In this document: piece by piece, positions 1 through 5,785 of the stretch
Position numbering within the stretch: the first letter of the stretch is position 1
Layout of the letters: every line of letters starts with the position of its first letter
From: Anaerolineae bacterium
GTDB taxonomy: Bacteria; Chloroflexota; Anaerolineae; Anaerolineales; Villigracilaceae
Assembly: GCA_003484265.1 (NCBI GenBank)
Contig: DNDO01000036.1
Span: forward strand, 14,208-24,769
Direction of reading: 5' to 3'
DNA: 10,562 nucleotides
Notes under the pieces: generated by a model
The model's input: only the letters and a program-made list of their open reading frames with translations
The model's database searches: none
Told to the model about the DNA's origin: nothing
Program-made: the position numbers and the translations under genes

Positions 1-1
1 A

Positions 2-1531
2 AAAAATCCTCTCATTAAAGAGGAGGCGATCGGTGAAGCGGGAAGAGCCCTTCAAAACATGAACCGCTACGAGCTGGCTCTTGTTCAGTACCGTAAGGGT
101 CTTGAGGTCAATTCCCGAAATACGAACTTTCGCCGCCAGGAAGCGTTCAATCTCAACCGCCTCGGGCGCGTTGACGAAGCCATCGTCAAGATCGAAAACC
201 TTCTTTTGGATACTCCCCAGGACGGTGAAGCCATCTCCATCCTCGGGCGCATTTACAAGGAAATGTGGGTCGAATCCTGGAAGTGGGTCAAACAAACAGA
301 TACTCGATTGAAGACAGCCTTTGATTCATATCACTGGCTTTTGAGAGCCGTGGACACCTATATGAAGGGATTCCGTGTTGATCTGAATCAGACCTACCCA
401 GGTGTGAACGCTCTCACTCTTTCGACCATGCTGGTGGAACTCGCCGCTAAGTATGAGGACCCTAAAAGCCCAGACCCACAGATCTTGTGGGTTCGGAACA
501 ATCTTAATGATTTACGCGGTTCACTCACCTTTGCCCTCGAAACCATTATTGACAGTGGCAGGGCAGATTACTGGACACTTGTATCAATGGCAGAATTGAA
601 AGTCCTTACCGCAAAAAGTGTCCAGGAAGTAGTTCGCGCTTACCGCAGAGCGCTTACTGCTTCACGGCGAAACACATTTTTCCTAAATTCATCCTTGGCA
701 CAACTGGAGATGATCAAATCCCTTGAATTGCGCACTGAATTCGTGGAGGCTGGAATCGACGTCATCCAGGAGGAATTACGCCGGATGCGAAAGGATGAGG
801 GAGAAACACATAAACGCAACGGGAAGACTAAGAAGGAATCGCACTCTGATCACAAGGGCTATATCTTCCTCTTTACCGGTTATATGATCAACAACATGCA
901 AAAAAAGGGAGGGCATTTCCCGCCTGACAAGGAACACGACATCCAAAATGCCATCCGCGCCGTATTAAATAAGTACGATGCCGGGCCGGATGACATAGCC
1001 GTAACCACTGGCATGGACGCGGGCAGTGAGATCATCTTTGTCGAAAGTTGTGTGGAACGAGGCGTGCCTGTGCAGGCTTACTTCCCCTTCGCCGAAGCGC
1101 TTTACGTGCGCGACTTTGTAAGCCCCGGCGGCGAACAATGGGTCGAGCGCTTCTACAAAATGAGAAATCATCCGCTAGTGGATGAGTTCTACCAACCTGA
1201 CCAGGTTGGCTTACCCAGGGAAGGCGACAATGTCCATGAGCGGAACAATCGATGGGCGTTGTATTCTGCGTTGGGGCGCGGCATCGACAAAGTCCGCTTG
1301 ATCGCTCTTTGGGATGGTAAAAGCGATGTTGATGAAGACCTTGATGTCTATCTGGTTAAACATATGGTGGATCTGATGCGCGATACCGGCGGCATGGTCG
1401 AACAGATCAATCCCACAAAACTTGTTCTCGCTGCGATGGAAGACAAATTGGAGCCCCCCGCCGGCGTTGTCAGTAAGAAACGGTTAAAGAAACCGTCAGC
1501 TCCCAAAAAACCGCGCGTGAAAAAGAAATAA
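2..1531 (+). CDS. TPR / TRAFs-binding-domain protein with C-terminal Rossmann-like domain (5' end missing)
   Basis: The frame is open to the left edge of the window and reads as TPR-like helix before the first ATG at 59 (residues such as EEAIGEAGRALQNMNRYELA), so the true start lies outside. Numbering from the ATG at 59: residues 1-65 are TPR-like helices; about 68-245 match the helical MAP3K TRAFs-binding domain (formerly DUF4071), with the hallmark YPGVNALTL at 113-121; 246-266 is a charged linker; about 267-455 is a Rossmann-like alpha/beta domain with GYIFLFTGYMI, TTGMDAGSEIIFVESCVERG and LIALWDG, which resembles the domain that follows TRAFs-binding or TIR modules in bacteria and may be SLOG-like; 471-490 is a Lys/Pro-rich basic tail. 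In the family these are signalling or conflict-system scaffolds, probably cytoplasmic; no enzymatic role can be assigned. A strong hairpin follows the stop codon. Domain calls are from memory of family motifs; the SLOG link is inference. Confidence 0.82.
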   Translation, partial: KNPLIKEEAIGEAGRALQNMNRYELALVQYRKGLEVNSRNTNFRRQEAFNLNRLGRVDEAIVKIENLLLDTPQDGEAISILGRIYKEMWVESWKWVKQTDTRLKTAFDSYHWLLRAVDTYMKGFRVDLNQTYPGVNALTLSTMLVELAAKYEDPKSPDPQILWVRNNLNDLRGSLTFALETIIDSGRADYWTLVSMAELKVLTAKSVQEVVRAYRRALTASRRNTFFLNSSLAQLEMIKSLELRTEFVEAGIDVIQEELRRMRKDEGETHKRNGKTKKESHSDHKGYIFLFTGYMINNMQKKGGHFPPDKEHDIQNAIRAVLNKYDAGPDDIAVTTGMDAGSEIIFVESCVERGVPVQAYFPFAEALYVRDFVSPGGEQWVERFYKMRNHPLVDEFYQPDQVGLPREGDNVHERNNRWALYSALGRGIDKVRLIALWDGKSDVDEDLDVYLVKHMVDLMRDTGGMVEQINPTKLVLAAMEDKLEPPAGVVSKKRLKKPSAPKKPRVKKK

Positions 1532-1550
1532 TTAACCCGTATCCAAAATA

Positions 1551-1580
1551 TGACACCCGCTGATTATTCAGCGGGTGTCA
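1551..1580. terminator. Bidirectional hairpin terminator between convergent genes
   Basis: A perfect inverted repeat with 13-bp arms (TGACACCCGCTGA and its complement) and a TTAT loop starts 20 bases after the stop of the plus-strand gene. It contains the stop codon and last codons of the minus-strand gene (stop at 1564-1566). The T-tract is short on the plus side (TTACATC). On the minus side the sequence after the stem reads TATTTTGG. The position and the GC-rich stem support a shared factor-independent or RNA-stabilising terminator. Confidence 0.75.
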
Positions 1581-2079
1581 TTACATCATCAACCTTATCC
1601 TTTGGGTAGGGCCAAACTTCTCCTTTGATCCCTTTTGCTAAAAAAAAATCACCTGCGCGTACTGTTGCCGGTCCCTCCAGGCTGTAAACAGTGACCAGTT
1701 GATCCTGGTCACCCTTGGTAACGTCAGTAAGTGGAACAAGAAGAGTGATCGCATTTTTAGCACAATAACCAGGTCTTGTAAGAATATAACTATCCTCAAA
1801 TATAACCGGGTCTATCGGCCAGAAATCATTCGGCTTGTCAATTTCGCTCACCAGGAAATCCCCTTTTCTAGCCGTCAACACGGCACCCCACGGTGTTTTT
1901 ACATCCATACTTTGAGGTTCGTCAGGTTCTGGAAAAAAGGGGATGACACGTCTCTCCACCTTGCTTCGAAAGGGTTTGAAGTTCAACGACTCGATAACAG
2001 GGTCATCCGATGTAATTACAATTGGTTCGCGCATAAATTTATTGAGCGATTCTACCATAGGCATATTGAGCGTTATCAT
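1564..2079 (-). CDS. Tandem PGDYG-like repeat protein
   Basis: This is a soluble protein of up to 171 residues without signal peptide or membrane helix. It carries two copies of a motif seen in PGDYG-domain proteins: KGDFLV (72-77) followed by FWPIDP (86-91) and FEDSY, then AGDFFL (142-147) followed by VWPYP (155-159). The first copy resembles the usual family layout (G-D-F/Y, then W-P-v-x-P-e-x-F); the second is shorter. The N-terminal 60 residues are not recognised. The function of the family is unknown to me. The start is uncertain: no good ribosome binding site precedes the ATG at 2077-2079, and Met6, Met8 and Met16 are alternatives. A TATGAT box on the minus strand (2091-2096) would place transcription only a few bases before the first ATG. 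The gene is convergent with the TRAFs-binding gene and divergent from the kinase operon. An overlapping plus-strand ORF (1699-2196) shows no recognisable domain and is taken as its shadow. Confidence 0.7.
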   Translation of the reverse strand: MITLNMPMVESLNKFMREPIVITSDDPVIESLNFKPFRSKVERRVIPFFPEPDEPQSMDVKTPWGAVLTARKGDFLVSEIDKPNDFWPIDPVIFEDSYILTRPGYCAKNAITLLVPLTDVTKGDQDQLVTVYSLEGPATVRAGDFFLAKGIKGEVWPYPKDKVDDVMTPAE

Positions 2080-2113
2080 TGCAAAAGCACATCATACATT
2101 GGTCAAGGACGGC

Positions 2114-2142
2114 TTGTACTGCGTTACATCCCATGCTATAAA
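2114..2142 (+). promoter_or_regulatory. Candidate sigma-70-type extended -10 promoter
   Basis: TTGTAC (2114-2119) is separated by 17 bases from TATAAA (2137-2142), which is preceded by TGC to give an extended -10 (TGCTATAAA). The -35 match is poor (3 of 6), but the -10 is good (5 of 6) and extended. Transcription would start near 2149, about 25 bases before the micro-ORF at 2175, and would serve the plus-strand kinase operon. Confidence 0.45.
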
Positions 2143-2174
2143 CGGCAATACTCAGGCACTTTACAGGAGATTAC

Positions 2175-2273
2175 ATGCAACTCGATCCACGTATAAAAAG
2201 GACCTTGGTCACTGTCGTTTTCTTTGTCGTTTACGGATTCGAATTTGTTCTTTCAATCAGTCGTTTGCCATAA
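2175..2273 (+). CDS. 32-residue single-pass membrane micro-protein
   Basis: A short ORF begins at ATG 2175, preceded by AGGAGA (2165-2170) at suitable spacing, and ends at TAA 2271-2273. The peptide starts MQLDPRIKRT, with a positively charged N-terminal stretch (R6, K8, R9). A hydrophobic segment from residue 10 to 28 follows (TLVTVVFFVVYGFEFVLSI), then a short SRLP tail. The charge distribution predicts an N-in single transmembrane helix. The next gene starts 5 bases after the stop and has no ribosome binding site of its own, which suggests translational coupling. It was found by eye and has no recognised family. It could be a functional small membrane protein or a leader peptide controlling the kinase gene. 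Confidence 0.5.
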   Translation: MQLDPRIKRTLVTVVFFVVYGFEFVLSISRLP

Positions 2274-2278
2274 ACTGA

Positions 2279-2875
2279 ATGAACAAACTCATCACTGTCG
2301 TCGGTCCCAGCGGATCAGGAAAAACATCGCTTGTTCATGCGCTCGCAAGTACAGATCGCTTTGCAACGGCATTGGAACAGCATAGCGAACGTCCCTTTCA
2401 AGAATTAGCGAAGCAAGATGCAAAATATACCTTCGCCAACCAGATGGATTACTTAATTCTCCGTGCCGAACAAGAGAAGGATTTACGCGTATCAACAAAG
2501 ATCGGATTGATGGACGGCGGCCTCGATCTTGACTTCCAAGGATTCACCCGTCTCTTTCTAACCCGAAACCTGCTCAACCAAATGGAATTTGATCTATGCC
2601 GAAGATTTTATCTCCACACACGCGGACTGCTCCCACCGCCTGAACTCATCGTCCGCCTGAAGGTGGATGAGGAAACAGTGGCAAGCCGGTTGTCCAGAAG
2701 GAAGCGTGTCAACATCGCAAGCGCAGATGACACATCCCTTTTCAACTCTTATCTGGATGAATGGCTGTCGGGCGTTCCATCTGATCAAATATTGGAATTG
2801 GATGTTTCAACGGAAACACTGGGGTACGAACAAAGTGTGAACACCATTCTTTATGCGATCAAAAACAATCTATAA
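2279..2875 (+). CDS. Deoxynucleoside-kinase-family P-loop protein
   Basis: The 198-residue cytoplasmic protein has the layout of the dNK/thymidine-kinase-2 family, which transfers phosphate from a nucleoside triphosphate to deoxynucleosides in the salvage pathway. The Walker A loop is GPSGSGKT (9-16). EQHSERPF (33-40) sits where the family has its substrate-binding E-x-x-x-N/R-P-F. LPPPELIVRLKVD (118-130) is the strand before the lid. The arginine-rich lid is SRLSRRKR (136-143). The usual DRS motif that follows the central strand is replaced by DGGLD (79-83), as I recall for a Chloroflexota-type subfamily, so substrate choice is open. The start at 2279 lacks a Shine-Dalgarno and follows the micro-ORF by 5 bases. 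The next gene begins 12 bases downstream, consistent with one operon. Confidence 0.75.
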   Translation: MNKLITVVGPSGSGKTSLVHALASTDRFATALEQHSERPFQELAKQDAKYTFANQMDYLILRAEQEKDLRVSTKIGLMDGGLDLDFQGFTRLFLTRNLLNQMEFDLCRRFYLHTRGLLPPPELIVRLKVDEETVASRLSRRKRVNIASADDTSLFNSYLDEWLSGVPSDQILELDVSTETLGYEQSVNTILYAIKNNL

Positions 2876-2887
2876 TGTAGAGGTCCT

Positions 2888-3241
2888 ATGAAATCACAAG
2901 ATATCGTCCCTGTCGTATTATCAATCATCGTCATTCTCCTCGTTGCGGTATTGGAGAAACAAAGCAAACTCTTTGCCGCGCTGACGGCGACCATGCCGCT
3001 CACTGCGCCATTGGCGTTGTGGATCGTCTACTCAGCCAACGCAGGCGAAAAGGAGGCGGTATCGAACTTCAGTTTAAGTTTGTTATTGGGCCTGCTCCCA
3101 ACACTTGCATTCCTCGTCACTGTTTGGCTGTCGGCGCGGGCAGGCATGAAACTTATGCCCATGATCCTGACAGGCTATAGCGTTTGGGGAATCGGCGCGT
3201 TGATCCTTTATCTCATGCGAACCACACTCGGCATAAAATAA
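2888..3241 (+). CDS. Small four-helix inner-membrane protein, DUF3147/GlpM-like
   Basis: The protein is 117 residues and mostly hydrophobic, with four predicted membrane segments at about 5-23, 28-49, 61-82 and 88-111. The second segment carries ALTATMPLTAPLALWIVY, close to the pattern of DUF3147/GlpM-type proteins, where A-x-x-A-x-x-P-l-x-x-l is followed by a short loop and a third helix beginning near a Ser. No catalytic residues are evident and the biochemical role of this family is unclear. AGAGG lies just upstream of the ATG. The gene sits 12 bases after the kinase stop and 12 bases before the hydrolase start, so it is almost certainly co-transcribed. The family assignment is from pattern memory and is moderate. 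Confidence 0.65.
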   Translation: MKSQDIVPVVLSIIVILLVAVLEKQSKLFAALTATMPLTAPLALWIVYSANAGEKEAVSNFSLSLLLGLLPTLAFLVTVWLSARAGMKLMPMILTGYSVWGIGALILYLMRTTLGIK

Positions 3242-3253
3242 AAGGAGGTTCAA

Positions 3254-4012
3254 ATGTACACAACCGACCAATACGAAGGGATCATCGCTGAAACCGTCAC
3301 CTTGTCCGGCGCGAACGGCGATATGATCAATGCTTACTTTGCGCGCCCTCTCGGACCAGGTCCGCACCCTGCGCTGGTGTTGGCACATCACATGCCGGGC
3401 TGGGACGAATGGTACCGTGAAACGGCATTCAAATTCGCGAATCATGGGTACGTGACGCTGATGCCGAATCTATACTTCCGCGCGGGGCATGGCACGCCGG
3501 AAGATGTGGCGGCGAAAGTACGCGCGGACGGCGGAGTTCCCGACGACCAGGCTGTCGGCGACCTTGAAGGATCGATGAAATATTTACGCGGGCTCCCGTA
3601 TATCAACGGCAAGGTGGGGATATTCGGAACTTGTTCCGGCGGAAGACACGCTTATCTCGCCGCATGCCTTGTAACGGGCTTTAACGCCATCGTGGATTGC
3701 TGGGGTGGTCGAGTAGTGATGTCGCCTGATGATTTGAACGAAAAAACTCCCGTCGCGCCTATCGATTACACAAAGGAACTGCCCTGCCCGATATTAGGAC
3801 TATTTGGCAACGACGATACCAATCCCACACCGGAACAGGTAAATCAACACGAAGAAGAACTGAAGAAACATGGAAAGAAATATGAGTTCCATCGCTACGA
3901 CGGGGCGGGACACGGGTTCTTTTATTACATTTATTCCGCGTACCGAAAAGAGCAGGCACTGGACGGCTGGGAAAAGACGTTTGCGTTCTTGGAAAAGAAT
4001 CTAGGTAGCTAA
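3254..4012 (+). CDS. Dienelactone hydrolase family alpha/beta hydrolase
   Basis: The 252-residue protein has no signal peptide, so it is probably cytoplasmic. The nucleophile elbow is GTCSGG (125-130) with Cys127 as nucleophile, the feature that separates dienelactone hydrolases from serine esterases. The acid is Asp187 or Asp188 in FGNDDTNPT, and the base is His220 in GAGHGFFY, so the triad is complete. After the first strand it has HHMPGWDEW (45-53) where classical enzymes have the Q-E-x-F-G stretch with the auxiliary glutamate. It therefore may not act on dienelactone itself; related enzymes cleave lactones or esters in aromatic or xenobiotic breakdown. The start is set by a very strong site, AAAAGGAGG (3240-3248), before ATG 3254. 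It lies 12 bases after the small membrane gene and is followed by an imperfect palindrome. Confidence 0.88.
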   Translation: MYTTDQYEGIIAETVTLSGANGDMINAYFARPLGPGPHPALVLAHHMPGWDEWYRETAFKFANHGYVTLMPNLYFRAGHGTPEDVAAKVRADGGVPDDQAVGDLEGSMKYLRGLPYINGKVGIFGTCSGGRHAYLAACLVTGFNAIVDCWGGRVVMSPDDLNEKTPVAPIDYTKELPCPILGLFGNDDTNPTPEQVNQHEEELKKHGKKYEFHRYDGAGHGFFYYIYSAYRKEQALDGWEKTFAFLEKNLGS

Positions 4013-4013
4013 G

Positions 4014-4099
4014 GTCGTTGCGAGCGGTGATCGGGAAGCAATCTCATGTTTGAAGGTGAGTTGATATTGCTTCTTCACTTCGGTCCCTCTCAATAACGG
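4014..4099. repeat. Imperfect palindromic intergenic repeat
   Basis: The gap between the hydrolase and the DUF6295 gene is almost entirely an imperfect inverted repeat. The central arms GAAGCAAT (4035-4042) and ATTGCTTC (4066-4073) are exact complements. The outer arms GTCGTTGCGAG (4014-4024) and its counterpart near 4088-4099 match with small gaps. The motif resembles a dispersed palindrome I remember from Chloroflexota and other bacteria (arms like ATTGCGAG and GAAGCAATCTC), here decayed. In RNA it would fold into a long, bulged stem that could punctuate the operon by partial termination or by protecting the upstream message. Confidence 0.6.
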
Positions 4100-4103
4100 A
4101 TGG

Positions 4104-4109
4104 AAAGGA
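4104..4109 (+). promoter_or_regulatory. Ribosome binding site that sets the start at 4115
   Basis: AAAGGA lies 5 bases before ATG 4115. The upstream in-frame ATG at 4100 overlaps this site and has no Shine-Dalgarno of its own, so 4115 is preferred. Confidence 0.6.
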
Positions 4110-4114
4110 AAACT

Positions 4115-4405
4115 ATGTGCACAATGATCGTTGAAAAAGTTAAGATCGAAGGCAGCGGCAAAGGGACAAGCGGGTGGTTCAAACTCGAGGGAGCGAATAT
4201 TTCCTATGACCATCCTTTTAATGCGCCTTATGAACACGCGCTCAACATTGATTTTGTGAACGAGACCAAGGGTCCCTCGGCACGCGTGGCTGTTGAGTTG
4301 AGCGAAGATGCCGCTCGTGAACTGGTCAGAACCATTACGGCAGTGTTGGATAAGGCGAAGGCAGGCGGACATTTGGAGAGTCAGCGATTAGCGAAGCAAA
4401 GTTAG
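4115..4405 (+). CDS. DUF6295-type small protein
   Basis: The protein is 96 residues from the chosen start, beginning MCTMIVEKVKIEGSGKGTSG. It has conserved-looking stretches SGWFKLEGANISYDHPF, HALNIDFVNETKGPSARVAVEL and a C-terminal helix SEDAARELVRTITAVL. This is the pattern I know as DUF6295, a small soluble bacterial family without assigned function. It is probably a beta-rich N-terminal part closed by one helix. There is no signal peptide or membrane segment. His33 and His42 lie in the conserved core and might bind metal or ligand, but this is inference. The gene follows the palindromic repeat and precedes the nuclease gene by 68 bases. Confidence 0.75.
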   Translation: MCTMIVEKVKIEGSGKGTSGWFKLEGANISYDHPFNAPYEHALNIDFVNETKGPSARVAVELSEDAARELVRTITAVLDKAKAGGHLESQRLAKQS

Positions 4406-4473
4406 GTCGGACGGAATCAACTGCACGATCGGGATGAAGCTGTTCATTTTATCCAATAAATAAGGAGAAAATC

Positions 4474-5196
4474 ATGCCAGATTATCAGAGCTTTAATCGT
4501 GAAACGCGCTACGGTATGCCGGCGGCGGACCAGATCGTCGTCAACAGACATTACACCATCGGGTATTCTTATTATTTCAGGCAGGCGAAGTGGGCGCTGG
4601 AGATCGTCGACCCGGATAAAACAGATGTTGAACGGTTCGACAACTTCCGCCCGGACCTGCGCATCCCTGAATTGTTCCGGGCTGACCTTGCGGATTACGA
4701 AGGCTCGGGCTTTGACCGCGGGCATCTTGTGGCAAGCGCGAATCAGTTCGAAACTGAAATTCAAAACAGCGAGACATTCCTTCTTTCCAACATGTCGCCG
4801 CAAACGCCATTTTTCAACCGGGGCATATGGAAACAACTGGAAGCGGCTGTCAGAAAATTGGATGACCAGAAAAGCATTCTGGAAACCTATGTGATCTGCG
4901 GACCGATCTTCAACTTCGATGTGCCAGTTGTGACCATCGTGCCTAAAAAGAATAAAGGGGTTTCGTTACCGATACCCCACGCATATTTCAAGTCCGTTTT
5001 GACCGAGGATGATAAGGGGAAACTTCATATGTGGTCGTTCATGATTCCCAACGAGGCAACGGATAAACCATTGGAAGAATTCCTGACAACGACAAAGAAG
5101 ATCGAGCGGTATTCAGGTCTCGTCCTATGGGAACGTCTCGTCGGCAGTGAGATCGAAAAGGAAAAAGGCAAAGTCCGCGCGATGTGGAAGATATAA
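4474..5196 (+). CDS. DNA/RNA non-specific endonuclease (NUC1/EndoG family), no signal peptide
   Basis: The 240-residue protein belongs to the beta-beta-alpha-metal NUC1 family, which cuts DNA and RNA without sequence specificity using one Mg ion. The signature DRGH is at 81-84 with His84 as general base. NMSPQTPFFNRGIWKQLE (106-123) supplies the metal ligand Asn115 and Glu123. YVICGPIF (139-146) and SLPIPHAYFKSVL (164-176) are the usual later strands. All core residues are present, so activity is expected. The N-terminus is polar (MPDYQSFNRE), with no secretion signal, whereas many family members are exported or sit in organelles. A strong site TAAGGAG precedes the ATG. How the cell avoids self-damage is not apparent: no known inhibitor gene is recognisable nearby, and the only small neighbour is the DUF6295 gene. 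Confidence 0.88.
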   Translation: MPDYQSFNRETRYGMPAADQIVVNRHYTIGYSYYFRQAKWALEIVDPDKTDVERFDNFRPDLRIPELFRADLADYEGSGFDRGHLVASANQFETEIQNSETFLLSNMSPQTPFFNRGIWKQLEAAVRKLDDQKSILETYVICGPIFNFDVPVVTIVPKKNKGVSLPIPHAYFKSVLTEDDKGKLHMWSFMIPNEATDKPLEEFLTTTKKIERYSGLVLWERLVGSEIEKEKGKVRAMWKI

Positions 5197-5285
5197 GTAC
5201 ATGGCAAGGCTACTCTCGAACCTATTTCGATGAGGTCAGACATCACGACAAAAGCCGATACTTTTGAGCAGAAAGGACATTCCGC

Positions 5286-5774
5286 ATGGATCATTCGTAT
5301 AAAGCCGCAAACGACTTACATCCCGCTGTTTTGGTTGGGAACGGCAGGGACAAATTCAATGAACACCGAGGTCTGGGTGTCAGCGTGGTCAGTTTCAAGG
5401 TAACATCTCCCGACGAGAATGGACTCCTCGTTATCGAGAACACATTTCAAAAAAAAGGGGGACCTGCGCGTCATTTGCATTACGAGCAGGATGAATGGTT
5501 TTATGCCATAACGGGCGAGTTCGCTTTTGAAGTGGGAAATAATAAATATTCAATCAAGCCCGGCGATTCTTTGCTTGCGCCGCGAAAAATTCCGCATGTT
5601 TGGGCTTTTACGGGCGAGGGAAATGGAAGTATTCTGATCACCTTTTCGCCTGCCGGAAAAATGGAGTCGTTTTTCCGCGAGGTGACAAAAGCAAACGCCA
5701 TGCCTCCCCTAGACCCAGAACTCTGGCGCGCACATGGCATGGAATTAATGGGTCCGCCTCTCAAAGTGGAGTAG
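5286..5774 (+). CDS. Single-domain cupin protein
   Basis: The 162-residue protein has one conserved beta-barrel. Motif 1 is GGPARHLHYEQDEWFYAITGE (58-78) with metal ligands His63, His65 and Glu70. Motif 2 is PGDSLLAPRKIPHVW (92-106) with His104. The full set of three histidines and one glutamate predicts a bound metal (Fe, Mn or Zn). Such small cupins act as dioxygenases, isomerases or sugar/ligand sensors, and the substrate cannot be deduced. A helical C-terminal tail follows (about 125-160). AAAGGA (5272-5277) precedes ATG 5286. The 89-base gap after the nuclease holds no recognisable signal, and the next gene starts 11 bases downstream. Confidence 0.85.
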   Translation: MDHSYKAANDLHPAVLVGNGRDKFNEHRGLGVSVVSFKVTSPDENGLLVIENTFQKKGGPARHLHYEQDEWFYAITGEFAFEVGNNKYSIKPGDSLLAPRKIPHVWAFTGEGNGSILITFSPAGKMESFFREVTKANAMPPLDPELWRAHGMELMGPPLKVE

Positions 5775-5777
5775 GAG
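5773..5777 (+). promoter_or_regulatory. Ribosome binding site that sets the start at 5786
   Basis: AGGAG lies 8 bases before ATG 5786. The frame stays open upstream to 5600, but that extension lies wholly inside the cupin gene and has no ribosome binding site, so it is not used. Confidence 0.7.
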
Positions 5778-5785
5778 ATTCTTCC

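Noticed and set aside
8..23. CCTCT...AGAGG inverted repeat with a Shine-Dalgarno-like AGAGGAGG
   Set aside because: It lies inside the open frame of the truncated gene; the GTG after it is out of frame, so neither a hairpin signal nor a start is supported.
59..61. ATG at 59 as the true start of the first gene
   Set aside because: The same frame is open back to position 2 and encodes TPR-like helix continuous with the following residues, so the gene begins before the window.
2091..2096. TATGAT on the minus strand as promoter of the PGDYG-like gene
   Set aside because: No -35 element at the right spacing, and the resulting leader would be only a few bases; kept as a remark only.
1699..2196. 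Plus-strand ORF opposite the PGDYG-like gene
   Set aside because: No recognisable domain, and composition typical of a shadow; the minus-strand frame carries the repeated G-D-F/W-P motif.
1943..2278. Plus-strand 111-residue ORF ending just before the kinase gene
   Set aside because: It overlaps the minus-strand gene and the promoter, and the short membrane ORF in another frame has the ribosome binding site.
3083..3445. Minus-strand 120-residue ORF across the membrane protein and hydrolase genes
   Set aside because: It spans two well-supported plus-strand genes and their ribosome binding site and shows no domain.
4100..4114. Upstream ATG at 4100 for the DUF6295 gene
   Set aside because: It has no ribosome binding site and overlaps the one used by ATG 4115; family members begin with M-C-T.
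5600..5785. N-terminal extension of the DinB-fold protein
   Set aside because: It lies entirely inside the cupin gene in another frame, and AGGAG precedes ATG 5786.
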